Shown here: one piece after another, positions 1 through 8,980 of the stretch
How positions within the stretch are numbered: position 1 is the stretch's first letter
Layout: every line of letters starts with the position of its first letter
Source: Candidatus Nitrospira kreftii
GTDB taxonomy: Bacteria; Nitrospirota; Nitrospiria; Nitrospirales; Nitrospiraceae
Assembly: GCA_014058405.1 (NCBI GenBank)
Contig: CP047423.1
Coordinates: 558,001 to 622,000, forward strand
Reading direction: 5' to 3'
DNA: 64,000 nucleotides
The notes under the pieces: model-generated
Seen by the model: only the letters and a program-made list of their open reading frames with translations
Told to the model about the DNA's origin: nothing
Database searches by the model: none
Program-made: the position numbers and the translations under genes

Positions 1-760
1 GCAGTGCTCACGGTTGCCGGAAGAGCCAGGCTCAATGACGAGTTCGTATCACCAGGATCAAACCGTCGTCCTAGTGCGTCAGCGCTTTTGGCCCGTGTCG
101 CAAAGGTGGAACTCAGACAAGCTGAAATTATCCGGGAGCAACTGCTCCGTAACGATGTCGCAGTCCTGACAGGTAAAGCAAAGCTTTCAGGACGCGCATA
201 CGGTTGTGGTGGTCAAAGATGGTCGATCGACGGTGGTAACAGCGGCCAATATCCTGATTGCAGTTGGTATAATGCCGGCGCCGCCGCCCGGTTTATTCGC
301 GGAGTCGGATCTGGTGGTCACGAGCGATGAGCTGTTACACATCAAGTCTCTCCCCCGCCGGTTTGAGCCGGTGTCATCGGGATCGAATATGCCTCGATGT
401 TCGCTGCTCTGGGTATTGACATGACCGTCGTCGATAAGCGGGAGCGGCCGTTGGAGTTTCTGGACGGAGAGCTGGTCCACGAGTTGCTCCATCAAATGCG
501 GAATATGGGCGTCACATTTCGACTCGGAGAAGCGGTGGAACGGCTTGAGGTCGCCGAAAGTCCATTTCGGCGTGCCGTGATTTTTCTGGAATCAGGCAAA
601 CAGTTGGTATCCGAACTGGTGTTGGTCAGCGCAGGACGGCAAGGTGCGACCGATCGATTGAAACTTCCCGCAGCCGGGCTGAAGGCGGATGGTCGTGGCC
701 GGTTGACGGTTGACCGAGCATATCGAACGAACGTCTCCCATATTTTTGCCGAGGGGCGGG
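1..760 (+). pseudogene. Decayed soluble pyridine nucleotide transhydrogenase (SthA-like), 5' end outside window
   Basis: Three consecutive frames each carry a piece of an SthA-type FAD-dependent pyridine-nucleotide oxidoreductase. Frame 1 up to about 190 has the helix with QLLRNDVAVLTGKA; frame 2 from about 196 has DGRSTVVTAANILIAVG; frame 1 again from 397 has MFAALGIDMTVVDKRERPL, a RLGEAVERLEV segment and SAGRQGATD, ending at VSHIFAEG where the FAD-binding GD motif should follow. At least two frameshifts (near 195 and 390) and loss of the C-terminal dimerisation domain make this a non-functional remnant. The intact enzyme interconverts NADH and NADPH. The order of the pieces agrees with the family, so I am confident of the identity, less so of the exact end. 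Confidence 0.75.
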
Positions 761-904
761 ATGACGAACGAGGTTCTAGTCATCACCCTCATCGCCGGCA
801 TCTATGCTCTTCGATCTCAACTCAACGGATCAGACCGGTCCGGGACACGGCTTCTCGAAACTCCACTCAAACCGGGCATGCTTAAACAGAAAGGAGTCCT
901 CCCG

Positions 905-2374
905 ATGAACGTCCTGGTGTTCGCTCTGGGCTGGCTACTGCTGCTGCCAGTGGTCGGCGATAATGGTCAGGCCAAAGAATTATCAACAGCCACCTCGCTT
1001 CCACCTATTCCTTTCGGTCTTGACGAACTCCATTCAAGAATTGATCGGACACATCCGCTCCTCAGGGGGGCGGGAGCTGAAAAAACCATCGCCCGCGGCA
1101 AGATGCTGAAGGCACTTGGCGCATTTGAGCCGACGCTTGTGAATGACACGGAGCTCGAACGGTTCATTCCAAGCAGCGATCCGGGGAAGGGGACACAGAC
1201 GGTAGGTTACAACGACACGCTGATCGAAGTGCTTCATTCGTCAGGTTTTCGAGGTACGGCAGGGTTCCGTCAGGCTATCGGTGACGCAAGAATTCCTGAC
1301 TTGTCATTCGGCGATGGTAGTCGGCAGGTTGTCCTGGGTGGCTTCTTGCCGTTGCTCCGGGGCCTGATGATCAACCCGGAGCGTGCCGAACTGCAGCGAT
1401 CGGAGTTGGCCGCTCCTCGTGCGGACATCAAGATCGCTCAAACTAGGCAAGATCTGTTCTTGGCCGCTGCCTATCAATTCTGGGAGTGGGTGGCGGCCGC
1501 AAAACTGCTCGACGTTCAGAATCGGGCGCTGGCTGTGGCGCAGGACCGTTACAAGCAGGTCGAAGAACGTGCAAATGCCGGTGCAGTCGCTGCAATCGAT
1601 GTGACGGAAGCCGGTCAAGAGGTCCATCGCCGACGTGAAGTCGCCATCACGGCGCGCCGATTGCTCGAACAGGAACAGTTCAAGCTTTCCATGTTCCTAT
1701 GGGACAATGGCTCTCCGACTATCCCGCCACTTGATCGTGTTCCGGACTTTCCGGTGGAGAGGCAGATGCCGACCGCGGACGACATCATGAGGCATAAGCT
1801 ACAGGCCATGTCAGAACGGCCGGAGGTCAAGGAGCTTGAAGTAGAGGCCAAGATCAACAACATCGACCTTGCGTTGGCGAAGAACAACCTTCTCCCGAGT
1901 CTTGATCTTGAAGCGGCTCCGGCGCGCGCGCCGGAGAAATTTGTTCTTGGGTTGGGGTATCGATTCGGTGTGGAATTGAGAATTCCGCTTCTACAACGCC
2001 GAAGCCGCGGCGAAGTGCTTCAAGCGCAGGGCCAGGCCGAGCGGCTCGTGATGGCGCAACAGTACCGGGAAAACCAAGTCGTCGTCGACGTCGATAACGC
2101 ACTGTCTGCGATCGAGCGAGCCCGCGAGCGGATGGAAGAAGCCTCACAGGCTCGCCGACTGGCCGAGATCGTCGAAGAGGGAGAGCGTTTTCGCTTCAAC
2201 GTTGGTTCGAGCAGTGTCCTGTTCGTCAACCTTCGCGAACGCAACACGATAGATGCAGAAAATCAAGTTGTTCGAGCTAAAGTCGACTACCACAAGTCTT
2301 TGGCACTCTACCAGTGGGCTATCGGAGCCTGGGGCCAGAACCCGATCCAGGCTCTGCCGGTCATGTACCGTTAA
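905..2374 (+). CDS. TolC-family outer membrane efflux protein
   Basis: A 489-residue TolC-like protein, the outer-membrane channel of tripartite export systems. The start is the ATG at 905, preceded by AAGGAG at 891-896 and followed by a clear signal peptide (hydrophobic LVFALGWLLLLPVVG ending near GQAKE). Two long helical coiled segments (about residues 170-250 and 390-450, rich in Ala/Arg/Glu/Gln) separated by beta-rich stretches fit the OEP repeat plan. It is followed 130 bp later by a co-directional ABC-type membrane protein and, on the opposite strand, by an HlyD-type adaptor, so the three probably form one export assembly. The substrate cannot be told from sequence. A perfect 20-bp GC palindrome lies inside the gene at 1917-1936. 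Confidence 0.85.
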   Translation: MNVLVFALGWLLLLPVVGDNGQAKELSTATSLPPIPFGLDELHSRIDRTHPLLRGAGAEKTIARGKMLKALGAFEPTLVNDTELERFIPSSDPGKGTQTVGYNDTLIEVLHSSGFRGTAGFRQAIGDARIPDLSFGDGSRQVVLGGFLPLLRGLMINPERAELQRSELAAPRADIKIAQTRQDLFLAAAYQFWEWVAAAKLLDVQNRALAVAQDRYKQVEERANAGAVAAIDVTEAGQEVHRRREVAITARRLLEQEQFKLSMFLWDNGSPTIPPLDRVPDFPVERQMPTADDIMRHKLQAMSERPEVKELEVEAKINNIDLALAKNNLLPSLDLEAAPARAPEKFVLGLGYRFGVELRIPLLQRRSRGEVLQAQGQAERLVMAQQYRENQVVVDVDNALSAIERARERMEEASQARRLAEIVEEGERFRFNVGSSSVLFVNLRERNTIDAENQVVRAKVDYHKSLALYQWAIGAWGQNPIQALPVMYR

Positions 2375-2504
2375 GATGGTTGCGGACGTGACGGGGCTGA
2401 CCTGCCTTATGTCGCGGGGATCGTTGGTGCCCAGCTCTAGGATGGTTAAACGACAGGTAGTATCACCCAACCACATGGCCGAGTGATCGGGAGGATCAGA
2501 GTGT

Positions 2505-4205
2505 ATGGCACAGTCGTCGGGACCTAATCAGCCGAACCTCTTCCAAGTCGCACGGCATGTTGGGCGCTTCTTCCAAACGGAGCGCAGAATTCTGGTTCTT
2601 GTGGTCTCGTATTCGCTCGTGATTGGATTGTTCTCGCTCATCATTCCCTTGACCGTCCAAGAATTGGTCAACACGTTCTCCTTTGCGATCCAGCCAGTCA
2701 TGATTGCCACGTTGGCGATCATTATGGTCGTCGTGCTGGCATTTGTGGGGTTGTTCAAAACGTTGCAACATTATGCGGTCGAGGTACTGCAGCGTCGTCT
2801 ATTTGTGAGGACGGCATTTGCCATGGCTCAGAAGCTTCCCCTAATTCGATTGCAAGGATTCAGGCCACAGGTGTCGAATTACTTCATGGAAACGGCGTTC
2901 ATGCAGCGTGCCTTGTCGGTCCTCCTTGTGGATCTGGTCCATGTGATCGTCGGCGGCTTCATCGGGATGACGATTTTGGTCTTCTATCATCCGTACTTCA
3001 TCCTCTTTAACCTGGTTCTGCTCCTCGGTTTCGCGCTCATCTTCTTCGTCCTGTCTCGCGGAGGGCTGCGGACAACCATCGCCATGTCTCATGCCAAGTA
3101 CGATGTGCTGCACTGGATACAGGAAATTTCAGATAATCTTCTGCACATTAAGGCGACGGATAGCCGAGAATTGCTCATTCAGAGAACCGACCAGTTGACG
3201 GCAAAGTATATTGAGTGTCGTCGGGCGCGGTTCGCTGTCCTATTGCGGCAATTTCTCGCCTCTGTGGGAGGCCAAGCCCTTGCACACAGCGGCGCCTTGG
3301 CATTGGCCGGCTGGCTTCTTTCCATCGACCAATTGACCCTCGGCCAACTGGTCGCGATTGAGGTCGTGGTCGGCAGTCTTCTCATCAATTTTGACGCGGT
3401 GGTCAAGAGTATGGGGCACGTGTATTTCTTCTTCACGTCGCTGGAGGAACTTGAGGCCTTCTCCTCGCTACCGAGAGATCAGCGCTATCTCCTTCCAACG
3501 TCGACGGTAACTCTGCCTGATCCTAAGACGCACGGCATCCGGGTGACGTGTAAGAGGTTGGGTGTGACTCGTGGCGGTGCGCCCGCGTTTGCCGATGTTG
3601 ACCTGGAGGTCGCCTCCGGTGAGACAGTGGCAATCTATGCAAAGACGACGGCGGCGAGAATGTCGCTGGCCAGAGTGTTGGCCGGTCTCGAATCACCGAG
3701 CAGCGGGAGTATTTCCTACAACGATGTTGATCTTCGACATCTTGACCTGAACCGTATCAATCAACACCGAGGCTTCATGATCGATTCACAGCTATCACTG
3801 ATGGATGGGACAATCGCCGACAATATCGTGTGGCGACGTTCCTCCGTCTCCTACGACGATGTCCGATGGGCACTCTGGTTGACTCAGCTCCAGGAAGAGA
3901 TTGCGACTCTTCCGCAGGGGATCAACTCCCACATCGGTGAGCTTGGAGCGGTTCCTGCTCCAACTCACATCTTACGCATCTTGCTCGCCCGTGCCATTGT
4001 GGGTCGGCCTCAACTCCTCATCTTTGACGGCATGATTCACGACATGCAGCCGAGCTTGCGGGACCTCATCCTTCGACGAATCTGCTCGAAAGGAGAATCT
4101 TGGACCGTCCTGTTCGTCTCGAACGATCCTCACTTAACCGTCTACGTTGATCGCCGCATTGTTCTCAATGATGCGGCCACTGCCGTGCCGTTGTTCCCTT
4201 CCTGA
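2505..4205 (+). CDS. ABC exporter-like protein with degenerate nucleotide-binding domain
   Basis: 566 residues laid out as a type I secretion/exporter half-transporter: transmembrane segments at about 30-50, 65-85, 145-165, 165-185 and 255-300, then an ABC-type domain from about 345. A good ribosome site (GGGAGGA, 2489-2495) precedes the ATG. The fold of the ATPase domain is recognisable (GTIADNI, LLARAIVGRPQLLIFD), but every catalytic motif is broken: the P-loop region around 377-388 reads IYAKTTAARMSL with no GxxGxGKS/T, the LSGGQ signature near 480-487 is replaced by AVPAPT, the Walker B glutamate is Gly509 and the H-loop His is Asn540. The reading frame is full length, so this is not simple decay. 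It probably cannot hydrolyse ATP. It may act as a structural partner of the TolC-like and HlyD-like neighbours. Confidence 0.8.
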   Translation: MAQSSGPNQPNLFQVARHVGRFFQTERRILVLVVSYSLVIGLFSLIIPLTVQELVNTFSFAIQPVMIATLAIIMVVVLAFVGLFKTLQHYAVEVLQRRLFVRTAFAMAQKLPLIRLQGFRPQVSNYFMETAFMQRALSVLLVDLVHVIVGGFIGMTILVFYHPYFILFNLVLLLGFALIFFVLSRGGLRTTIAMSHAKYDVLHWIQEISDNLLHIKATDSRELLIQRTDQLTAKYIECRRARFAVLLRQFLASVGGQALAHSGALALAGWLLSIDQLTLGQLVAIEVVVGSLLINFDAVVKSMGHVYFFFTSLEELEAFSSLPRDQRYLLPTSTVTLPDPKTHGIRVTCKRLGVTRGGAPAFADVDLEVASGETVAIYAKTTAARMSLARVLAGLESPSSGSISYNDVDLRHLDLNRINQHRGFMIDSQLSLMDGTIADNIVWRRSSVSYDDVRWALWLTQLQEEIATLPQGINSHIGELGAVPAPTHILRILLARAIVGRPQLLIFDGMIHDMQPSLRDLILRRICSKGESWTVLFVSNDPHLTVYVDRRIVLNDAATAVPLFPS

Positions 4206-4218
4206 CCAGGGCCAGCGG

Positions 4219-5643
4219 TTATTTCGAGCCCCGCCCCGCCTTTGGCAGAAGCGTATCGATGATCGAATGTGAGCGTTCCTCGTAGTCAGGCGGGAACAGA
4301 TTGAACCGACGCCACAGTTCGTACCAGAGCGGTACCCGGTTGAGAATGACCCACCCCATCGCTTTGGTGCCTTGGCGGACGTGCGATTGCTCCGGCCAGG
4401 CACGATCGTCGGAGGCTGGAACGACCCAGAACCGATAGTTTCCTTTTCCATCATCGACCTGATCGATCACCTTGATTAGGCCGGAATAGGTCCCGGCCAT
4501 CAATTCAGGCCATGCTGGCAAAGGAATAGCCGGGATGCCATAGAAGAGGATTTTTACTTTCCGCCCAACGTTCAGCAGAGGAGCGTCCAATCCGTCTGCT
4601 GTCATCTCAATCGCCTTGTCCGTGCTGGTTGGGGAAAGGCGTGCCAATGTGTCGCCCTGTCGCACAGTTTCGCCGACCCCGACTTTCGCCATCTTGACGA
4701 CCGTGCCGTCAATCGGAGCTAAAATTTTGCTGGCGAGCCGGCGTTGCTCGGCGTTTGACCGTCGCAGCGAGACATCGGCGAATTGATCGGCGACTTTGGC
4801 CGCTTCGGCTACCGATGCATCACGAGCGGCCTCCGCATCGAGAAGGCGTTGCAACATCTCCGCGCCGACTTGATCGCGTCCGAAGCCGAGGGACTTCATG
4901 GCCTGTTCGGCTGCTTGGAGATTTTCCTGCGCTCCCTCGAGATCGGCCTGGCTTGCGGTATCTGATTGGATTGCCATCTCCAGCTCTCGTTGCGAAACTA
5001 AGCCTCTTTTGAGGAGTTGTTTGTGGCGATCGAGATTAAGAGCTGCTGTAATGGCGGCAATTTTCGCTGCCTCGACCTTCTGGTGCGCTTCGCGCACCCT
5101 GTTCCCGGCCTCGACCACGCGGGCCTCCGCCGACGGGATGGCAGCTTTCACCAGATTCCGCATTTCCGAGATCCGCCTGTCCAGCTGTTCGACTCTGGCC
5201 AATGCCGCACTTTTGGTCTTCCCCAGTGCTTGCTTCCGTTGATCTAAAAAAGTAAGTAAGTCGGGTGATAGGAAATTGGGATCGTTATCCTCCAGTTCAA
5301 GAATGAGATCTCCTTCCTTCACCTGGTCACCTTCTAACGCATGCCATTTCTTGATGCGGCCGGTGATCTGAGCCTCGACGTCCTGCGGTCGTTCGTACGG
5401 CGTGTAGGCCGACATCTGGCCTGTCACGGTGACTGTCTGGGTCCAGGGGACGAACGTGATGATGAGCAAGAAGAGAAGTACCAGGACAACCGGTAAACGA
5501 GAAGAAAATCTCCATGTCCGTGGAAGCTGAGCATTCTCCCAGGATTGGAGTTTGGTGGAAGCGGCGAGCTCATCGATCGTGATTTCCTTCGAGCCAGACT
5601 CCTCCTGACCGTGAGAAGGGAAGACAAGATCCACGCTATTCAT
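4219..5643 (-). CDS. HlyD-family periplasmic adaptor (membrane fusion protein)
   Basis: 474 residues. A cytoplasmic N-tail of about 50 residues leads into one membrane span (PVVLVLLFLLIITFVPW), then a lipoyl/barrel-sandwich half motif (VEAQITGRIKKWHALEGDQVKEGD), a long coiled-coil hairpin (about 125-300) and the second half (APIDGTVVKMAKVGVGETVRQGD), the standard order for HlyD adaptors that bridge an inner-membrane pump and a TolC channel. AAGGA stands upstream of the ATG. It converges on the ABC-like gene with only 13 bp between stops, so it has its own promoter although its partners are on the other strand. The C-terminal 60 residues, rich in Trp and Pro, are unusual for the family and I cannot assign them. 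Confidence 0.85.
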   Translation of the reverse strand: MNSVDLVFPSHGQEESGSKEITIDELAASTKLQSWENAQLPRTWRFSSRLPVVLVLLFLLIITFVPWTQTVTVTGQMSAYTPYERPQDVEAQITGRIKKWHALEGDQVKEGDLILELEDNDPNFLSPDLLTFLDQRKQALGKTKSAALARVEQLDRRISEMRNLVKAAIPSAEARVVEAGNRVREAHQKVEAAKIAAITAALNLDRHKQLLKRGLVSQRELEMAIQSDTASQADLEGAQENLQAAEQAMKSLGFGRDQVGAEMLQRLLDAEAARDASVAEAAKVADQFADVSLRRSNAEQRRLASKILAPIDGTVVKMAKVGVGETVRQGDTLARLSPTSTDKAIEMTADGLDAPLLNVGRKVKILFYGIPAIPLPAWPELMAGTYSGLIKVIDQVDDGKGNYRFWVVPASDDRAWPEQSHVRQGTKAMGWVILNRVPLWYELWRRFNLFPPDYEERSHSIIDTLLPKAGRGSK

Positions 5644-5796
5644 GAGTCGCCGTCCTTCTAGATCTCATAACGTGAGGAGTCTTTCTATAGGCATCCCCGG
5701 TATCATACTAAGCCCACCTGAGTTTCCACAAACTTTTGGTCTAAATTGGTAGGAACGGACTTCCAACGCTTCGCGGTAGCAGGTGGTACCCCAGAA

Positions 5797-6696
5797 TTAT
5801 GCCAGAACATCGCGACGGGCTGCATCAAAGAGGGCCATCACGGACGGATGTTTGAGCCGTCGCTCAACTGTGATGGCATAGAATTTTTGCTTGACCGAAT
5901 TGAGACGTCCTGCCACCTGCACTCGATACTGGCGGCAGATTTCCTTTTCCATCACGGTCGATCCTGGGAACAACCCATGGCCTTCCTGGCCGAAGGCTTT
6001 TAGGGTGGCACTATCTTCGAACTCTCCGACGATGGTCGGGACCAGGTGGTGACGGGTCAGCCAATCGTCTAGTAGCCTGCGAACCATCGCGTTGGAGGTA
6101 GGTAATAACATGGGTGCGCCATCCAGGGATCGAGGAAAGTTGCGCCGGTATCGCATGGCCATCTTGGGCACAGCGAACAATGACACTCCTGATTCCCCCA
6201 TCAGGCGGTTATAGGCTTGCACCTTGATCGTCGGAGGCGCTGGTGTGTCCGCGATGACTAGATCTAGACCATGGATCGCCAAGTCTGCCAGGAGTTGGTC
6301 CAGTTTGTCTTCCCAACAGATCAGGCGTGTCGAGGGGGAGTGTCTGAAGGCGGATTCCAAAAGCCTAGCGGCCAGCAGCTTCGGTACCGCGTCGACAATG
6401 CCGACGGCTAGGCGAACCGGACGCCCACTCCCCCGACCTTTCATCGTACTTAACAGATCATTTCCAATCGAGAAGATATCTTCGGCGTACCGGAAGGCGA
6501 CCCGGCCCATTTCCGTCAACATGAGCTGACGTCCGGTTCGGACGAACAGCTTTTCCCCCAATCGATCTTCCAAGACCCGAATCTGTGCACTGATCGTGGG
6601 TTGAGCGAGATGAAGCTCCTTGCAAGCCCTTGCCACGGTTCCGTGCTTCGCAACCGACCAAAAATAGAGGAGGTGGTGATAATTCAACCATTCCAT
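5797..6696 (-). CDS. LysR-type transcriptional regulator, NhaR-like
   Basis: 299 residues, close to E. coli NhaR in length. The N-terminus (WLNYHHLLYFWSVAKHG, then LAQPTISAQIRVLEDRLGEKLF) is the characteristic NhaR variant of the LysR winged helix-turn-helix; residues 90-299 form the periplasmic-binding-like effector domain. NhaR regulators activate sodium/proton antiporter genes and some surface polysaccharide genes. Fittingly, the divergent neighbour is the remnant of a cation/proton antiporter starting 72 bp away, so this regulator has probably lost its adjacent target. The gene itself has no frameshift. Confidence 0.82.
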   Translation of the reverse strand: MEWLNYHHLLYFWSVAKHGTVARACKELHLAQPTISAQIRVLEDRLGEKLFVRTGRQLMLTEMGRVAFRYAEDIFSIGNDLLSTMKGRGSGRPVRLAVGIVDAVPKLLAARLLESAFRHSPSTRLICWEDKLDQLLADLAIHGLDLVIADTPAPPTIKVQAYNRLMGESGVSLFAVPKMAMRYRRNFPRSLDGAPMLLPTSNAMVRRLLDDWLTRHHLVPTIVGEFEDSATLKAFGQEGHGLFPGSTVMEKEICRQYRVQVAGRLNSVKQKFYAITVERRLKHPSVMALFDAARRDVLA

Positions 6697-6767
6697 GGAA
6701 CCCCACTATACAAAGAAACAACCGATGACTCCAGACCAGATACAGCCAGCGCTTTTCGAACATTGGA

Positions 6768-7050
6768 ATGAGGTGGATGGTCTATCGGAAACGTACGAGC
6801 TTTCAGAGAGGATTAATCGTTGCGCAGGTCAGCGAGTTTTTACTCATCCTCGGCTCCATGGCGCTGAGCCTAGTTCATGTCGACGTCCCGGTGCTAGGGC
6901 TTATCATACTGGTGGAACCAATTACGATCGGCGTCTCGATCTATATAATGCCCTTCTCGCATTAACAGTACCGCTGGCTCAGGCGCTGGCTCAGATTATT
7001 CCAACGGCGCATCCCACATGCCGGGGTATCAGATCAGGACGAGGTGTCGG
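6768..7050 (+). pseudogene. C-terminal remnant of a CPA2-type cation/proton antiporter
   Basis: One frame from 6768 reads YRKRTSFQRGLIVAQVSEF, followed by LLILGSMALSLVHVD and ITIGVSIYIM, the last transmembrane region of KefB/CPA2 monovalent cation/proton antiporters. The frame reaches a TAA at 6963-6965 exactly at the conserved S-H, and beyond it the same frame continues with QYRWLRRWLRLFQRR, as expected for the cytoplasmic tail, so the stop is a nonsense mutation. Everything N-terminal is gone. It stands divergent from the NhaR-like regulator, the arrangement expected for a once-regulated antiporter. Confidence 0.65.
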
Positions 7051-7091
7051 CCGATCACATGGCAGACATTTAAGGATTTCAGCACGGCTGA

Positions 7092-7363
7092 TTGGGCTTG
7101 AATGAACTGCGAGCGACGGAAACGGAATATGCGCCGGACTTCGAAGATATGGTCATCGTCGTCCGCGATACGGATGGGAAGGTCCATCTCAACCAATGTG
7201 TCGATGCATCTGAACGCTGGGCGTATTGTGGGGTGGATTAATAGTCCTGTTGTGTCTCAATCCCCTGGCGGGTCTTTTAGGTAGTATCGCAGGAGGTGCC
7301 GGTGCAGGAGCGATGACCACGGCTGCAAGTGAGGATGGACTCTTACTGCTATGTGGTTATTAA
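7092..7363 (+). pseudogene. Frameshifted DUF1269-family membrane protein remnant
   Basis: From 7092 a frame reads LGLNELRATETEYAPDFED then MVIVVRDTDGKVHLNQ, the N-terminal half of DUF1269 proteins (COG4803-like). It stops at 7239-7241, and a -1 shifted frame from 7238 continues LIVLLCLNPLAGLLGSIAGG, then AGAGAMTTAASED, the glycine-rich hydrophobic half, to a stop at 7361-7363. Together the two halves follow the family's order, so one frameshift separates them. The true start was not found. Function of the family is unknown. Confidence 0.6.
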
Positions 7364-7728
7364 GCCCCCGAACATGCGAGTCCTCACTTCTTATGTACCG
7401 ACTCTTTCTCTTTCCCGACCATTATCGAAAAAAGCTCTGTTTGCTTCCGGTTTGAAATGGACTCGGGATAGATCATTTAGAGAAAGATAGGTTCTGCTTG
7501 GTCCCGCTCGTTTGATCTCGCACGACGAGTTCAACCGTAGTCTTCCATTCCGTGGGTTGTCAATCGTGAATACCACTATGGGAAGGATAGCTGGTGGATA
7601 CCTATCGGGTGACATTCCCTATCGGTTAAGGCTCCTACAAATACCATACGCATGCCAAGGACGGTGCGCTTCACAGATAAATATTGAGTGCTACACTTCC
7701 TGGGGGCCGACCAGCCGCCGGATCGTCA
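7364..7728. other. Gene-free stretch
   Basis: No protein remnant or RNA was recognised. The octamer CCTATCGG occurs twice (7602-7609 and 7619-7626) about 100-130 bp upstream of the barrel-protein gene and might be part of its promoter region, which is speculative. Confidence 0.3.
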
Positions 7729-8961
7729 ATGGGACGTGTATTACCCGCATTCAATCTCATCATATTTGTCCTCCTCATTATTCAGCCTTGGGGCGGGAAG
7801 GCCGCTGCTCAGTCCCCGGAAGCGCTGGTCTGGACATCGGGGGGGCCTATCGGTCAGCAGTTCTTCGGCCCAGCAGGTCTTCACGCTTCGACTGAGATGT
7901 CTCACGTGACATTCTCCTCGAACGTGATTTTTCCTTCAATGCCCACGTCACGCCTCCGAGATCTCGCTCCAGAAAGTGGGCGTCCTCGAATTGAACAGTT
8001 GCTGGCGACAACGACGCTGTTCAATGGAAAGTTGGCGACCGAAGCAGAGGTTGCACACAGTCAAACGGGGGCGACCTGGATGACTCCATCGATGATGGGA
8101 AATGCTCGGACTGATGCGTCGGCTCGGATGTTTCGACTCGGCCTGACTGGTTCGGAGGGAAGCCTACGGTATGGGTTGACTCTTCGCCATGCTGGACAGG
8201 GCTTCCTGCTGATTCCTGATCGAGCCAGTCGAGAGGTGTGGGGCGAGTGGAAGACGGGATGGGTCACGTTCCGGAAGGCCGTCGGTCAAACCTGGAATAA
8301 TGTCGAGGGAGAATCGACACGGTCGCGGTTAGAACAGACCTATGGGCGAGTGGGATTGCTTCTCAACATGCCCTCATGGCCGGAACTGAGCGTGACCTAT
8401 GCAAGAAATTCTGTGAACAGCCTGTTAGACCCAATTGGAGTCGCTCCGCAGCGTTCTTCTAATCATACGATCGAAGGTGCTGTGTTTATTCACCGGACGA
8501 ACTGGGACCTCAGGTTGGCATCCAGCTATGTCTCGTCCAGCGATCTTCTGCGTGGGGATGCGGAGAGTAACGTCAGAGCCCAGACTCTTTCGGCCGTTCT
8601 CCGTCCGATCACCACGCTGGTGATTACACCGGCGTTCACCTATCGCCAGGAGTTTCGATCCTGGTCGGGTGTGCGGATCGAACACCCTGTCGCATCACTT
8701 GCCGTGAGTTATGAACAGACTCCTCGGCTACTGTTCAGCACGATGGGCAATTATGGGAGCTCTCGTTCATCCGATGGTTTCATTCACCATGAAACTTTCC
8801 GGTGGAGAGGAATCATGGACTGGGCCATGTACACCTCCTCCGAGTGGATTACCAAGATTGCCTTTGAGGGCGGCTACAATCGATCGAGTAGTCGAGCCTT
8901 GGGGGCCAACGATTCCGAGGATATTTCGGGCCTGGTCCGATTCGGAATTGTAGGTCGGTAA
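7729..8961 (+). CDS. Predicted outer-membrane beta-barrel protein, unknown function
   Basis: 410 residues from the ATG at 7729; a TTG at 7684 in the same frame would add 15 residues. I prefer 7729 because it begins a normal signal peptide (MGRVLPAFN, then LIIFVLLIIQPWGG and cleavage near AAAQS). The rest is made of alternating-residue beta strands with frequent Tyr/Trp/Arg at strand ends (for example TEAEVAHSQTGATW, LRYGLTLRHAG, WDLRLASSYVS) and ends in VRFGIVGR, a barrel-like C-terminal strand. It resembles uncharacterised barrel proteins of about 400 residues. It converges on the OmpA-like gene 19 bp away. No enzymatic motif is visible. Confidence 0.7.
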   Translation: MGRVLPAFNLIIFVLLIIQPWGGKAAAQSPEALVWTSGGPIGQQFFGPAGLHASTEMSHVTFSSNVIFPSMPTSRLRDLAPESGRPRIEQLLATTTLFNGKLATEAEVAHSQTGATWMTPSMMGNARTDASARMFRLGLTGSEGSLRYGLTLRHAGQGFLLIPDRASREVWGEWKTGWVTFRKAVGQTWNNVEGESTRSRLEQTYGRVGLLLNMPSWPELSVTYARNSVNSLLDPIGVAPQRSSNHTIEGAVFIHRTNWDLRLASSYVSSSDLLRGDAESNVRAQTLSAVLRPITTLVITPAFTYRQEFRSWSGVRIEHPVASLAVSYEQTPRLLFSTMGNYGSSRSSDGFIHHETFRWRGIMDWAMYTSSEWITKIAFEGGYNRSSSRALGANDSEDISGLVRFGIVGR

Positions 8962-8980
8962 TGCCGGTATGGTCAGTAAC

